Shown in pieces: positions 17,000 to 25,765 of a stretch of DNA of 36,792 nt (positions are counted from its first letter, which is position 1; every line of letters begins with the position of its first letter). The notes under the pieces are model-generated. The model had not been told where the DNA came from, made no database searches, and saw only the letters and a program-made list of their open reading frames with translations. Source of the DNA: Methanobrevibacter sp. (GTDB lineage: Archaea > Methanobacteriota > Methanobacteria > Methanobacteriales > Methanobacteriaceae); contig NZ_JAFQQZ010000022.1 in assembly GCF_017410345.1 (NCBI RefSeq), positions 1 to 36,792 on the forward strand. The letters run 5' to 3'. The position numbers and the translations under genes were made by a program.

Positions 17000-17704
17000 T
17001 TATTTTATATTAAAAACAAATTTATCAATGGCTTCCGCCACTCCATCACCATACTTATTCTCACATACATAATCGGCAATTTCCTTTAGCTCATCACATG
17101 CATTGGCCACTGCAACCTTAAATCCGCCGGCACGCAGGAAATCAATATCATTTTCACTGTCACCGACGCACATTATATTTTCAATATTGAAATCCAAAAG
17201 CTTAGCCAATTCAACGAGCCCTGTCCCTTTATCGACTGCAGGATCTGTCAAGTGAAGAGCAAATCCGCTGTCATAGACTTCCACATCAAAGTCTGCAAGC
17301 AGCTCTTTAAGTGGCTCTGAGTCCATGTTCTTATAGAAGCAGATTTCAGAAACCCTTGCATCGGAATCCTCTACAATCTTAAATGGAATGTCTTCACCGA
17401 ATTTTTCAAGCAAAAAGTCATAAGCCTTCTGAGCCTTGGAGATGTCTCCTAAAACAATTACCCTATTGTCATTGTATCCGTCATGATAGATAACCCCACC
17501 ATTTTCACAAATCATTCCTCCAGTGGTTCCGACAAGTGTAGCCACCGCATAGGTGAAGTGTGAAATGTTTCCGGTGGCAATGATTACTGGAATTCCTGCA
17601 TCTTCAGCCTTACGAAGGGCATCCAATGCACTATGACAGACCCTTCTTCTGCCGTCTGTAATTGTTCCATCGACATCTACAGCTATCGCTTCTATATTTA
17701 CCAT
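17000..17704 (-). CDS. Archaeal phosphoglycolate phosphatase (HAD family)
   Basis: HAD-type hydrolase that dephosphorylates 2-phosphoglycolate or a similar small phosphate ester. The nucleophile motif DVDGTITD is near residue 9, ATGNIS is motif II, the basic Lys is near DPAVDKGTGL, and GDSENDIDFL is motif IV. The C2-type cap lies between, as in the TA0175-like archaeal enzymes of about 230 aa. A GTG at 17713 is in frame, but it lies in the AGTGGT ribosome-binding site of the ATG at 17704, so the ATG is used (234 aa). Substrate is inferred from the family; other phosphosugars remain possible. Confidence 0.88.
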   Translation of the reverse strand: MVNIEAIAVDVDGTITDGRRRVCHSALDALRKAEDAGIPVIIATGNISHFTYAVATLVGTTGGMICENGGVIYHDGYNDNRVIVLGDISKAQKAYDFLLEKFGEDIPFKIVEDSDARVSEICFYKNMDSEPLKELLADFDVEVYDSGFALHLTDPAVDKGTGLVELAKLLDFNIENIMCVGDSENDIDFLRAGGFKVAVANACDELKEIADYVCENKYGDGVAEAIDKFVFNIK

Positions 17705-17796
17705 AAAAACCACTTTATTAAAGAAAATATTAGACTTAATTAAAATTATATTAAAAATATTTTAAAAATTTTTAAAATTAATTCCTAACCAATAAT

Positions 17797-18849
17797 TTAT
17801 CTGCTATATCTGTGAGCAATATTACAGGTTCCTTCCTTACTTACCATACATGCACCAATCGGATGCATCGGATTGCATGCCTTTCTAAACAGTTTACAAT
17901 CGGTTGGTTTAGCCATACCCCTTAAGATAGGACCGCAAATGCAGCCTTTTGGAGCTTCAGTAACATCCTTCACTTCAATATCGTATTTCTTCCTTGCATC
18001 CCACTGGGCAAACTCATCATTGACTTCCAATACGGAATCTGGGATTTTAGGGAAACCTCTCCATTCTCTGCTTTCAACATGGAAAACCTCATCCATCATT
18101 TCCTTTCCAATGACATTTCCCTCAGTCCTTACAGCACGCTTATACTCATTGTCAATCCTAGGAGTTCCATTATGAATTTGCCTTAAGATCATATAAACGG
18201 ACATCAGGATATCCAATGGATTAAATCCTGCCACGGCTTGAGGAATTCCGTATTCAGTGGAGAATTTTTCAAAGGGTTCGGTTCCCAATATTGTACATAC
18301 ATGTCCAGGTTCAATCAATGCGTTCAAGTTGGTCTCACCGGAATTGATTAAAAAGTCAATAGCCGGTGGAATCAATCTGTGGCAAGAAACGATTGAAAAG
18401 TTTTCAGGAGGTTTCTTCAATAATTCAGATGCAGTTGCAGGAGCGGTTGTTTCAAAACCTGCAGACATGAATACAACATCATTGTCCAGCTTCTCTGCAA
18501 TCTCCACTGCATTTGGAATACCATAAACAACCCTCACATCAGCCCCTTCTGCCTTAGCTTCTGCAAGAGAGCCGTTGGAACCAGGAACTCTTAACATGTC
18601 TCCGAAGGTAGTTACAGTAACGCCCTTTTCAATCAATTGGAGGCACTCATCGATTTCTCTTGAAGGAACAACACATACAGGGCATCCAGGGCCTGCCACA
18701 ATCTCCACTTCAGGAGGAAGCAAAGATCTAATACCGTGTTCCATAATGGTATGCTCATGAGAACCGCAAACATGCATAATCTTAACAGGAGTAGCTAAAT
18801 CATTTATCCTTTTTATTAAAGTATCAGCCATCTCTTTTACGCTAGCCAT
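17797..18849 (-). CDS. hypD: Hydrogenase maturation protein HypD
   Basis: Fe-S protein that, with HypC, assembles the Fe(CN)2CO group of [NiFe]-hydrogenases. Seen: HVCGSHEHTIMEHGIRSLLP near the N-terminus with the conserved Cys, GPGCPVCVVPS, GFETTAPATA, and the C-terminal Cys-rich region (CICGPIL, DCKLF, CNPMHPIGACMVSKEGTC) that binds a 4Fe-4S cluster. Length of 350 aa is normal. Two adjacent ATGs (18852, 18849) exist; the second has 5-nt spacing from AAGGTG and is preferred. Transcribed away from the nonulosonate operon. Confidence 0.97.
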   Translation of the reverse strand: MASVKEMADTLIKRINDLATPVKIMHVCGSHEHTIMEHGIRSLLPPEVEIVAGPGCPVCVVPSREIDECLQLIEKGVTVTTFGDMLRVPGSNGSLAEAKAEGADVRVVYGIPNAVEIAEKLDNDVVFMSAGFETTAPATASELLKKPPENFSIVSCHRLIPPAIDFLINSGETNLNALIEPGHVCTILGTEPFEKFSTEYGIPQAVAGFNPLDILMSVYMILRQIHNGTPRIDNEYKRAVRTEGNVIGKEMMDEVFHVESREWRGFPKIPDSVLEVNDEFAQWDARKKYDIEVKDVTEAPKGCICGPILRGMAKPTDCKLFRKACNPMHPIGACMVSKEGTCNIAHRYSR

Positions 18850-18901
18850 CATAACACCTTAAATTCTTTTAAATAATAAATTATCAAATTAATTTTATAA
18901 T

Positions 18902-19059
18902 TTGTTTTGAAATCTCTTTTAAAATTTCATTTTAAAAAATTGTTTTGAAATTTGTTTTTAATTTCTTATTTTTTATTTCTTAATTAATTTATTTATAATT
19001 AATAAAATTTAATATTAATTAATAATATACTATTATTAGTTTGTCTTAATTAATAATAT
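18902..19059. repeat. Two pairs of short direct repeats in the hypD-neuA intergenic region
   Basis: TTGTTTTGAAAT occurs at 18902-18913 and 18940-18951, and TTAATTAATAATAT at 19015-19028 and 19046-19059, the latter 31 nt apart. The region is extremely AT-rich, so chance is a concern, but the second pair sits 50-100 nt upstream of the operon start and could be a regulator site. Confidence 0.4.
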
Positions 19060-19112
19060 TTTTTAAAATTTACTAATTAATGAATTATAATCAATGGCTA
19101 AAAGGTTTTAAA

Positions 19113-20849
19113 ATGTATAATGATAATAAAATTTTAGTTGTAATTCCTGCTAGAGGAGGCTCAAAAGGCATTCCCCGCAAGAACATACGCTTGCTTGGAG
19201 GAAAGCCACTTATAGCACATACAATAGAGATGGGAAAGGCATCAAAATATGTTGATGATGTCATTGTAACAACCGATGACAATGAAATCAAGTTCATTGC
19301 AGAAAAATTCGGCGCGGAAACAATAAAGAGAGATGGAAATCTTGCAGAAGACTCAATTCCACTTGATCCGGTTATCTACGATGCCACACTTCAAAAGGAA
19401 AATGAACTCAATTATGAATATGACCTTGTTATCACAGTACAGCCTACTTCCCCACTTCTTAAGACAAAAACCTTGGATTTAGCTATTGAAACATTATTAA
19501 ACCCAATTGACAGAGATGACCAATCAGATAAGAATGAATATTATGACACAATAATAAGCGTTGTTGACGACAGGCACTTAAGTTGGGGATACGATGAAGA
19601 AAACAAAAAGTATTTCCCACTTTACAAGGAAAGAGTGAACAGGCAATACCTGCCAAAGGCATTTAAGGAAACTGGAAGCATCTTTGCAACAAAAAGAGAA
19701 TTCGTTAAGGAAAACAGCCGCCTTGGAGATAATATCGGACTTATTGAAATCTCCAAACAGGAAAGCATTGACATAGACAATTATGAAGACTGGTGGGTGG
19801 CTGAAAGAATCCTAAAGAAGAAGAGAATCCTGATTAAAGCTGATGCATCTCATGAAATCGGAACAGGACACATCTACAGAGCTCTCTCAATAGCTTCAAA
19901 ATTGGTCAATCATGAAGTGATGTTCCTTCTTGATGAGGCACAGCCTTTGGGAATTGAAGTTGTAAGAAACAATAACTACCCTTACATAACCCATAACAGC
20001 GCCAAAGGTGAAGGAAAAAAGGCAGAGGATGAAGCAAAAGATGAAATCATAGCGAAAATAGTTGAGTATGACCCGGATATTGTAATCAACGACATCCTCA
20101 ATACAAACTCCAAGTACACAAAAACCCTTAGGGACAAAGGATTTTTCATAGTGAACTTCGAAGATGTTGGGGGAGGAGTGAAATATGCCCATATGGTCTT
20201 TGATGCATTGTATGAACATAAGATACCTCTTAAGAATCTCTACTCAGGACATAAGTATTATATTCTAAAGGATGAATTCTACTACCAATCATTCAAGGAA
20301 ATTGAAGAGGAAGTGGATAAGGTTCTCCTTACCTTTGGAGGAACAGACCCAAATAATCTCACAGAAAAGGTTCTTGAATCAATATTGGAAAGCAATTACA
20401 AAAACAAGATTGAGATTATTTTAGGTCTTGGCTATGCAAACAAAAAGGAAATTCAAGAGAAATACAAGGATAATGAAAGAATAGAAATCTATGAAAACGT
20501 CAAGAACATGAGCGAGCATATGCACGATGCTGACCTGATATTCACTTCAGCAGGAAGAACCATGTATGAAATAGCTTCCCTGGGCGTTCCGTGCATTTGC
20601 CTTTGTCAAAACGAAAGGGAACTGAGCCACATCTTTGGAAATGTGGAAAACGGATTCATCAATTTAGGTTTAGGAAGCGAATGTTCTAAAGAAGAAATCA
20701 AAGAAACCTTTGAAAGCACAATTGAAGATTATCAATTAAGGAAGGAAATGAACAGGAGAATGAGTGAAATAGATCTGAAACATGGATTTGACAATATTAA
20801 AAGGCTTATTAAACAATCATATAAGGAATGGGAAGAGGAAAATAAATAA
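19113..20849 (+). CDS. Fused CMP-nonulosonate synthetase / PseG-like UDP-sugar hydrolase
   Basis: A two-domain enzyme for sialic-acid-like (nonulosonic acid) sugars. Residues 1 to about 235 form a NeuA/PseF-type cytidylyltransferase with the CTP-binding PARGGSKGIPRKN (12-24) and VTTDDNEI. Residues from about 237 form a PseG-like GT-B hydrolase with KADASHEIGTGH, whose His253 matches the PseG catalytic His, and a C-terminal TFGGTDP and SAGRTMYEIASLG. PseG removes UDP from a diacetamido sugar just before the NeuB/PseI condensation, so the fusion joins two steps that flank that reaction. An in-frame ATG at 19080 exists, but AAAGGT 7 nt before the ATG at 19113 favours the latter (578 aa). First gene of the operon. 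Confidence 0.9.
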   Translation: MYNDNKILVVIPARGGSKGIPRKNIRLLGGKPLIAHTIEMGKASKYVDDVIVTTDDNEIKFIAEKFGAETIKRDGNLAEDSIPLDPVIYDATLQKENELNYEYDLVITVQPTSPLLKTKTLDLAIETLLNPIDRDDQSDKNEYYDTIISVVDDRHLSWGYDEENKKYFPLYKERVNRQYLPKAFKETGSIFATKREFVKENSRLGDNIGLIEISKQESIDIDNYEDWWVAERILKKKRILIKADASHEIGTGHIYRALSIASKLVNHEVMFLLDEAQPLGIEVVRNNNYPYITHNSAKGEGKKAEDEAKDEIIAKIVEYDPDIVINDILNTNSKYTKTLRDKGFFIVNFEDVGGGVKYAHMVFDALYEHKIPLKNLYSGHKYYILKDEFYYQSFKEIEEEVDKVLLTFGGTDPNNLTEKVLESILESNYKNKIEIILGLGYANKKEIQEKYKDNERIEIYENVKNMSEHMHDADLIFTSAGRTMYEIASLGVPCICLCQNERELSHIFGNVENGFINLGLGSECSKEEIKETFESTIEDYQLRKEMNRRMSEIDLKHGFDNIKRLIKQSYKEWEEENK

Positions 20850-20902
20850 TTTTTATAAATTAAATTTGAATCGATTAGAATGGAATCAAAAAAGGTGAAA
20901 AT

Positions 20903-21973
20903 ATGAGCATATTCAATGAAGAGCCATTTTTAATAGCTGAAATTGGGGTAAACTACTACGATATTGCCAAAAAGGAAAGCATAAGCAATATGGATGCGGC
21001 TAAATTAATGGTGAAGGAAGCAAAGGATGCAGGTTGCAATGCAGTTAAATTCCAATCTTATAAGGCAGATACAATAGCTTCTAAAAACTCTCCAGCATAT
21101 TGGGATACAAATGAGGAGCCAACCCAATCACAATACGAATTATTCAAGAAATTCGATTCCTTTGGAGAGGAAGAATACAGGGAAATAGCCGATTACTGCA
21201 ACGAAATTGGAATCATGTTCCTATCAACACCTTTTGATTTCGACTCCATTGACTATTTGGATGAATTCATGGATGTCTATAAGATATCCTCATCAGATCT
21301 CACAAACATTCCTTTCATCAAAAGAATAGCTGAAAAGGGAAAAGACATTATCATTTCAACAGGGGCTTCAAATCTTGATGAGATAAGATTTGCCATTGAA
21401 ACCATCGAGAAGACCAATGAAAAATACACCAATGGAGAAGCGGGAATAGGAATCATGCACTGTGTTCTTTCCTATCCGACAGACAATGCTGATGCAAACC
21501 TATTGATGATCAAGAACCTTAAAGACCTATACCCTAACTATGAGATAGGCTACTCAGACCATACAAAGCCTGATGAAAATATGCTCATTCTGACAACCGC
21601 TTATCTTTATGGGGCAAGCATCCTTGAAAAGCATTACACATTGGATAAAACACTTCAAGGAAATGATCACTATCATGGAATGGATCCTGATGACATTAGA
21701 AAATTCAAAAAGAACATCGATCTTATCAAAACAATCAACGGACAATATGATAAGGTCCCCCTACCGTGTGAAGGAGAATCAAGAAAACAAGCTAGACGTT
21801 CCATTATTGCAAAAGAAGAAATAAAAGAAGGAAGTGAAATTACAGAAGATATGCTCACATATAAAAGGCCAGGAACTGGAATTTCACCAAGTGAGATAGC
21901 AAATGTGATTGGCAAAAAAGCTAAAATAAATATTGCGGAAGATGAATTGCTTAAATATGAATATCTAGAATAG
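20903..21973 (+). CDS. NeuB/PseI/LegI family nonulosonic acid synthase
   Basis: Condenses a hexosamine-derived sugar with phosphoenolpyruvate to give a nine-carbon sialic-acid-like sugar. Seen: FLIAEIGVNY at the N-terminus, AVKFQSYKAD, FLSTPFDFDS, YKISSSDLTN, IISTGAS, CVLSYPT, GYSDHT, and ILEKHYTLD. A C-terminal SAF (antifreeze-like) domain starts near residue 290 (RRSIIAKEEIKEG). The substrate loop reads GNDHYHGMDPDD, unlike the better-known NeuB or PseI versions, so whether the product is Neu5Ac, pseudaminic or legionaminic type is undecided. The ATG has AAGGTG shortly upstream. It lies 53 nt after the fused synthetase. Confidence 0.93.
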   Translation: MSIFNEEPFLIAEIGVNYYDIAKKESISNMDAAKLMVKEAKDAGCNAVKFQSYKADTIASKNSPAYWDTNEEPTQSQYELFKKFDSFGEEEYREIADYCNEIGIMFLSTPFDFDSIDYLDEFMDVYKISSSDLTNIPFIKRIAEKGKDIIISTGASNLDEIRFAIETIEKTNEKYTNGEAGIGIMHCVLSYPTDNADANLLMIKNLKDLYPNYEIGYSDHTKPDENMLILTTAYLYGASILEKHYTLDKTLQGNDHYHGMDPDDIRKFKKNIDLIKTINGQYDKVPLPCEGESRKQARRSIIAKEEIKEGSEITEDMLTYKRPGTGISPSEIANVIGKKAKINIAEDELLKYEYLE

Positions 21974-22002
21974 AAGAGCTAAAAATTTATAAAGGAATTC
22001 TT

Positions 22003-23556
22003 ATGACTTTTACAGTAAAGGAAATTTGCCAGAACATTTGGAATCTCGAAGAGAAATATGAGTTGAATCATAAGGAGATTCAGGATTGCTATCCTTGGCA
22101 ATTGATTAGAATGTATTTATATTACGAAATCACCAGAAAGACAAATGTCTTTGAATCTGCCCAACAGTCCAGTCTTTCTCTATTCGATAAGATAAACTCA
22201 TTCCTGCCTTTTCTCAAAAACAGCATTCTATCAAATCCTTTAAGCGGAAATGAAAATCTTGATGCTCTGATATTCGACCATCCTAGAAAAGTCATATTCC
22301 AAGATGAATATCAGGACATTTACAGCTATTTCCTAAAAGATGTATTGAACGAAAATGGAAAAACATTTGAAACCATCGAATCCCCTTATCTGAATCAGCA
22401 TTTTAGAAACAGTAATAACATTAAGGAAAATCATGTCAAATTCAACGACAGGATTCTTTTAGGTTCATTTATCCATAAAACAAGAAATAGGGGAAAATTG
22501 GCTTTTACAGAAGAAGAAAAGCAATTAATCAATAATGTAAAACAAGAGCTTGAAACTATTTTTAAAATTGAAATAGACTTATTTAGAATCATGGAAGATC
22601 ACATTCTAAATTTCCAATATGATTACAAGAAGTATATTGAACTTCTCCAAAAGAGAAATCCGAAATGTGTTTTCCTTGTTGTGGCTTATGAGAACAAGGC
22701 ATTGCTTGCAGCCTGTAAGAAAATGAATGTTGAAATCATAGAACTTCAGCATGGAACCATCAGCCCATACCATTTAGGATACAGTTACCCTGAAAATACG
22801 ATGAAATCCAATGGTGAAATCAAGGAAATCGAATACTTCCCAGATAAGATACTGAGTTTTGGGGATTATTGGAATAATGCATGTCCATTCCCAATAGCTG
22901 AAGATAAGATTATCTCAATGGGTTTCCCATATTTTGAAGAGAATTCAAAAACTTTTATGAAAATGGCTGAAAATAAGAATAAAGAAAATAATGAAGAGAA
23001 TCATGCAAATGAAAATAAACATATCTTGTTTATTTCACAAGGGGTCATTGGAAAATACTTATCCGAATTGGCTTATGAGACCGCTAAAAAAATCAATACT
23101 GAAAATAAAGATCAAAATAATGAACAGAATAATAATCAAAATAATAATTATCAATTCATTTATAAATTACATCCTGGAGAATATGGAACTTGGATGGAAA
23201 ACTACGAATACCTAAACAAAGCGATAATTGAATTCGATAATTTCAAGGTAATTGATGAAAGCCGACCTCCATTATACGAATTGTTTGCAAAAAGCAATTA
23301 TCAAATAGGTGCCTTTTCTACAGCAATATACGAAGGACTTGCCTTTAACTGCAAAACATTCATCATAGATGTTCCTGGAGTGGAATATTTAGATGATCTG
23401 ATTGAAAAGAATATTGTAAAAAAAGTTAAAAATAGTGAAGAACTAATAGATTATATTATAAAAGATGAGAATAATGAAATAGAATTTAAGGAGTATAATA
23501 AGGATTATTTCTTTAAAAACTTTGATAAAACTATTTTTAATGATATTTTAAAATAA
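22003..23556 (+). CDS. Predicted GT-B fold surface-polysaccharide transferase
   Basis: A 517-aa cytoplasmic protein that resembles capsule-type glycosyl/glycerophosphotransferases in its second half: VEIIELQHGTISPYH, PDKILSFGDYW, then YKLHPGEYGTW and AFSTAIYEGLAFNCKTFII, a GT-B donor-site pattern. From its place between the nonulosonate synthase and the flippase, it may be the transferase that uses the CMP-sugar, but this is inferred from context. Two Asn-rich low-complexity inserts (residues about 321-340 and 367-383) interrupt the C-terminal domain. AAAGGA is 6 nt before the ATG. The gene starts 29 nt after neuB. Confidence 0.75.
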   Translation: MTFTVKEICQNIWNLEEKYELNHKEIQDCYPWQLIRMYLYYEITRKTNVFESAQQSSLSLFDKINSFLPFLKNSILSNPLSGNENLDALIFDHPRKVIFQDEYQDIYSYFLKDVLNENGKTFETIESPYLNQHFRNSNNIKENHVKFNDRILLGSFIHKTRNRGKLAFTEEEKQLINNVKQELETIFKIEIDLFRIMEDHILNFQYDYKKYIELLQKRNPKCVFLVVAYENKALLAACKKMNVEIIELQHGTISPYHLGYSYPENTMKSNGEIKEIEYFPDKILSFGDYWNNACPFPIAEDKIISMGFPYFEENSKTFMKMAENKNKENNEENHANENKHILFISQGVIGKYLSELAYETAKKINTENKDQNNEQNNNQNNNYQFIYKLHPGEYGTWMENYEYLNKAIIEFDNFKVIDESRPPLYELFAKSNYQIGAFSTAIYEGLAFNCKTFIIDVPGVEYLDDLIEKNIVKKVKNSEELIDYIIKDENNEIEFKEYNKDYFFKNFDKTIFNDILK

Positions 23557-23601
23557 TCATACTCATTTTATAATAACAAAAAACAAACGATAAGTGATTA
23601 A

Positions 23602-25044
23602 ATGAGCGAATATGTGCGATTTATACAAAGGATAGGCTTGGTGGGACTCACAAACATCCTGATTTCTCTAAGTAGCCTAATCTTTATTCCAATCATTACA
23701 AAGTCATTCACCACAGCGGAATACGGTATGTGGGCGCAGGTAAACACCACAATCGCACTTGTTCCGAACATTGCTAATCTTGGTCTTCCATACACAATGG
23801 TAAGATTCCTCTCCGCTGAAAAGGATAAGGAAAAGATCAAGGACTCCTTCTATCCGATGATCAGCCTAACATTCATTTCCACATTAATCATTTGCCTATT
23901 GTTCCTGATCTTTGGAAATACAATTGCAAATACATTATTCAATGGAAGCATGCAGGTATTGTACATTACAACCATAATTTCATTCTTTGCCTGTATGAAC
24001 CTTATGCTCATAAGCTTCTTCAGAACATTCCAGCAAATGAAAAGATACTCATTATTCCTGGTTCTTCAAAGCTATATCGGAGTATTCGTAAGCATTTATC
24101 TCACATATGCAGGATATGACATTGAAACTGTAGTGCTTGGTCTTTTGACAGGTTATGTTTCAGTATTCATCATGATGGCATTCCTGATTGTAAAATATCT
24201 TGGAATAGGAATAGGAAAATGGTCAAACTTAAGGGAACAGCTTGCTTTTGCTCTTCCAACAATTCCAAGCAATGTATCCAGTTGGGTTGTTGATTCAAGC
24301 GACAAGTATGTAATCGGAATCCTTATAGGATCCGTTGCAGTGGGATGCTATTCACCAGGATATGCTTTAGGAAGCATATTGCTTATGTTCCTTTCACCTT
24401 TTGCAGTTCTCCTTCCGGCAGTCCTGCCTGAACATTATGAAAAGGGGGATATGGCCGAAGTGGACAAGTACCTTAGCTATTCCATGAAATATTACTTGCT
24501 CCTGACAATACCTGCAGCTGTAGGAATGAGTGTGCTTTCAAAGCCATTGCTATACATTATCACAACTCCAGAGATAGCTCTTGGAGGATATATGGTAACT
24601 CCTTTCGTTTGTCTTGGAGCAATATTCATGGGAATGTATGGAATTACAAACAATATTCTCATTTTGGAAAAGAACACAATGATTCTTGGTAAGTTATGGA
24701 TTGTAGTGGCCATTTCAAATATAGTCTTGAATCTATTGCTCATACCTTACTTGAACATTCTTGGAGCTGCAATTGCCACACTTCTTTGCTACATTTTGGC
24801 ATTTGCTGTAACAGCAATTGCAAGCAAGAAGACCATGAGATTGCCATTCAATATAAAAGAGCTTTCAAAGATTCTTATTGCATCAGCGATTATGGGAATA
24901 GTTGTATATATTATGCATCCGATTGGATTAATTAGTGTCTTGATATCCATAGCCGTTGGAGTAATTGTATACTTTGCAATCATCTTCATTTTAAAAGCAG
25001 TGACAATGAAAGAAATTGCAATCTTTAAAGATTTGCTTCATTAA
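23602..25044 (+). CDS. Polysaccharide flippase (Wzx/MOP superfamily)
   Basis: Integral membrane protein with about 14 hydrophobic helices over 480 aa and the N-terminal pattern RIGLVGLTNILISLSSLIFIPI typical of O-antigen/polysaccharide flippases. It should move a lipid-linked glycan across the membrane. The loop SWVVDSSDKYVIGILIGSVAVG is another family hallmark. It closes the nonulosonate operon (45 nt after the transferase), which suggests that the exported glycan contains the sialic-acid-like sugar. GTGAT lies 4 nt before the ATG. Confidence 0.92.
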   Translation: MSEYVRFIQRIGLVGLTNILISLSSLIFIPIITKSFTTAEYGMWAQVNTTIALVPNIANLGLPYTMVRFLSAEKDKEKIKDSFYPMISLTFISTLIICLLFLIFGNTIANTLFNGSMQVLYITTIISFFACMNLMLISFFRTFQQMKRYSLFLVLQSYIGVFVSIYLTYAGYDIETVVLGLLTGYVSVFIMMAFLIVKYLGIGIGKWSNLREQLAFALPTIPSNVSSWVVDSSDKYVIGILIGSVAVGCYSPGYALGSILLMFLSPFAVLLPAVLPEHYEKGDMAEVDKYLSYSMKYYLLLTIPAAVGMSVLSKPLLYIITTPEIALGGYMVTPFVCLGAIFMGMYGITNNILILEKNTMILGKLWIVVAISNIVLNLLLIPYLNILGAAIATLLCYILAFAVTAIASKKTMRLPFNIKELSKILIASAIMGIVVYIMHPIGLISVLISIAVGVIVYFAIIFILKAVTMKEIAIFKDLLH

Positions 25045-25061
25045 ATTATAGCTAGAATTAA

Positions 25062-25085
25062 TTTAATTGAATGAAATTTTTTTGT
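25062..25085 (+). terminator. Weak T-rich terminator of the nonulosonate operon
   Basis: A short AATTA/TAATT inverted repeat followed by a run of seven T about 35 nt after the flippase stop. Confidence 0.35.
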
Positions 25086-25168
25086 GAAAAATCAGTATTG
25101 TGTTAATGTGGAAAATAGATAAAAAATAGATAATAAAAAATAATTTTTGCACAAAGAAAAAATTTTAT

Positions 25169-25675
25169 CTAATGAAACTTTCCTTCCTTTTTCAATTCCT
25201 CATAATGATCCTTATCCCTTGAAGAAAAGACTTGAGCAGGATGCCCTCCGGCAATTGCATATTTTGGAATGTCCTTGACTACAACACTTCCTGCCTGAAT
25301 AATGGCTCCTTCACCAATAGTGACTCCTGGAAGTATGATCACACGATTTCCCAACCATACGTTATCCTCAATGACAACATCTTTTGAGATGACAGTATCA
25401 TCATAAGGAATGGCCTCACCTTCATAATTATGGCTGTCGGTTATTATCATGCATTCGATTCCACTGTGAAAGTTATCACCAATAATTACATTTGCAGTTC
25501 CTTGAATTTTCATGCCATTGAAATTCACATTGTTTCCAAGGCTTGTCTTTGGAGTGATATAGGAATAAGCATTAACGGTTAAATCATTTCCACATGATGA
25601 AGATACCCTTTTCACTCTAAAGGTATAATATTTTCTTTTAATTGCCTTAAAAACATTAAGAATTTTAGAAATCAT
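25169..25675 (-). CDS. Hexapeptide-repeat (left-handed beta-helix) acyltransferase
   Basis: A 168-aa protein with the hexapeptide repeats of sugar O-acetyltransferases: the N-terminal half shows NVNFNGMKI, ANVIIGDNFHSG, and the C-terminal half VVIEDNVWLGNRVIILPGVTIGEGAIIQAGSVVVKDIPKYAIAGGHPAQVF in broken repeats. His near ITDSHNYEG is the likely catalytic base. It probably acetylates a surface sugar. It converges on the flippase gene from the other strand. GGTGAT precedes the ATG. Confidence 0.88.
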   Translation of the reverse strand: MISKILNVFKAIKRKYYTFRVKRVSSSCGNDLTVNAYSYITPKTSLGNNVNFNGMKIQGTANVIIGDNFHSGIECMIITDSHNYEGEAIPYDDTVISKDVVIEDNVWLGNRVIILPGVTIGEGAIIQAGSVVVKDIPKYAIAGGHPAQVFSSRDKDHYEELKKEGKFH

Positions 25676-25765
25676 TTAATCACCATATGAAAATTAATAA
25701 AAATTTTTAATTAAATTAAAAAAATGAAAAAATTAAGATAAATAAAAAAAGAAAAAATTAAATTA

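Noticed and set aside
18902-19059. Repeats as ends of an insertion sequence
   Set aside because: They are direct rather than terminal inverted repeats, and no transposase is present.
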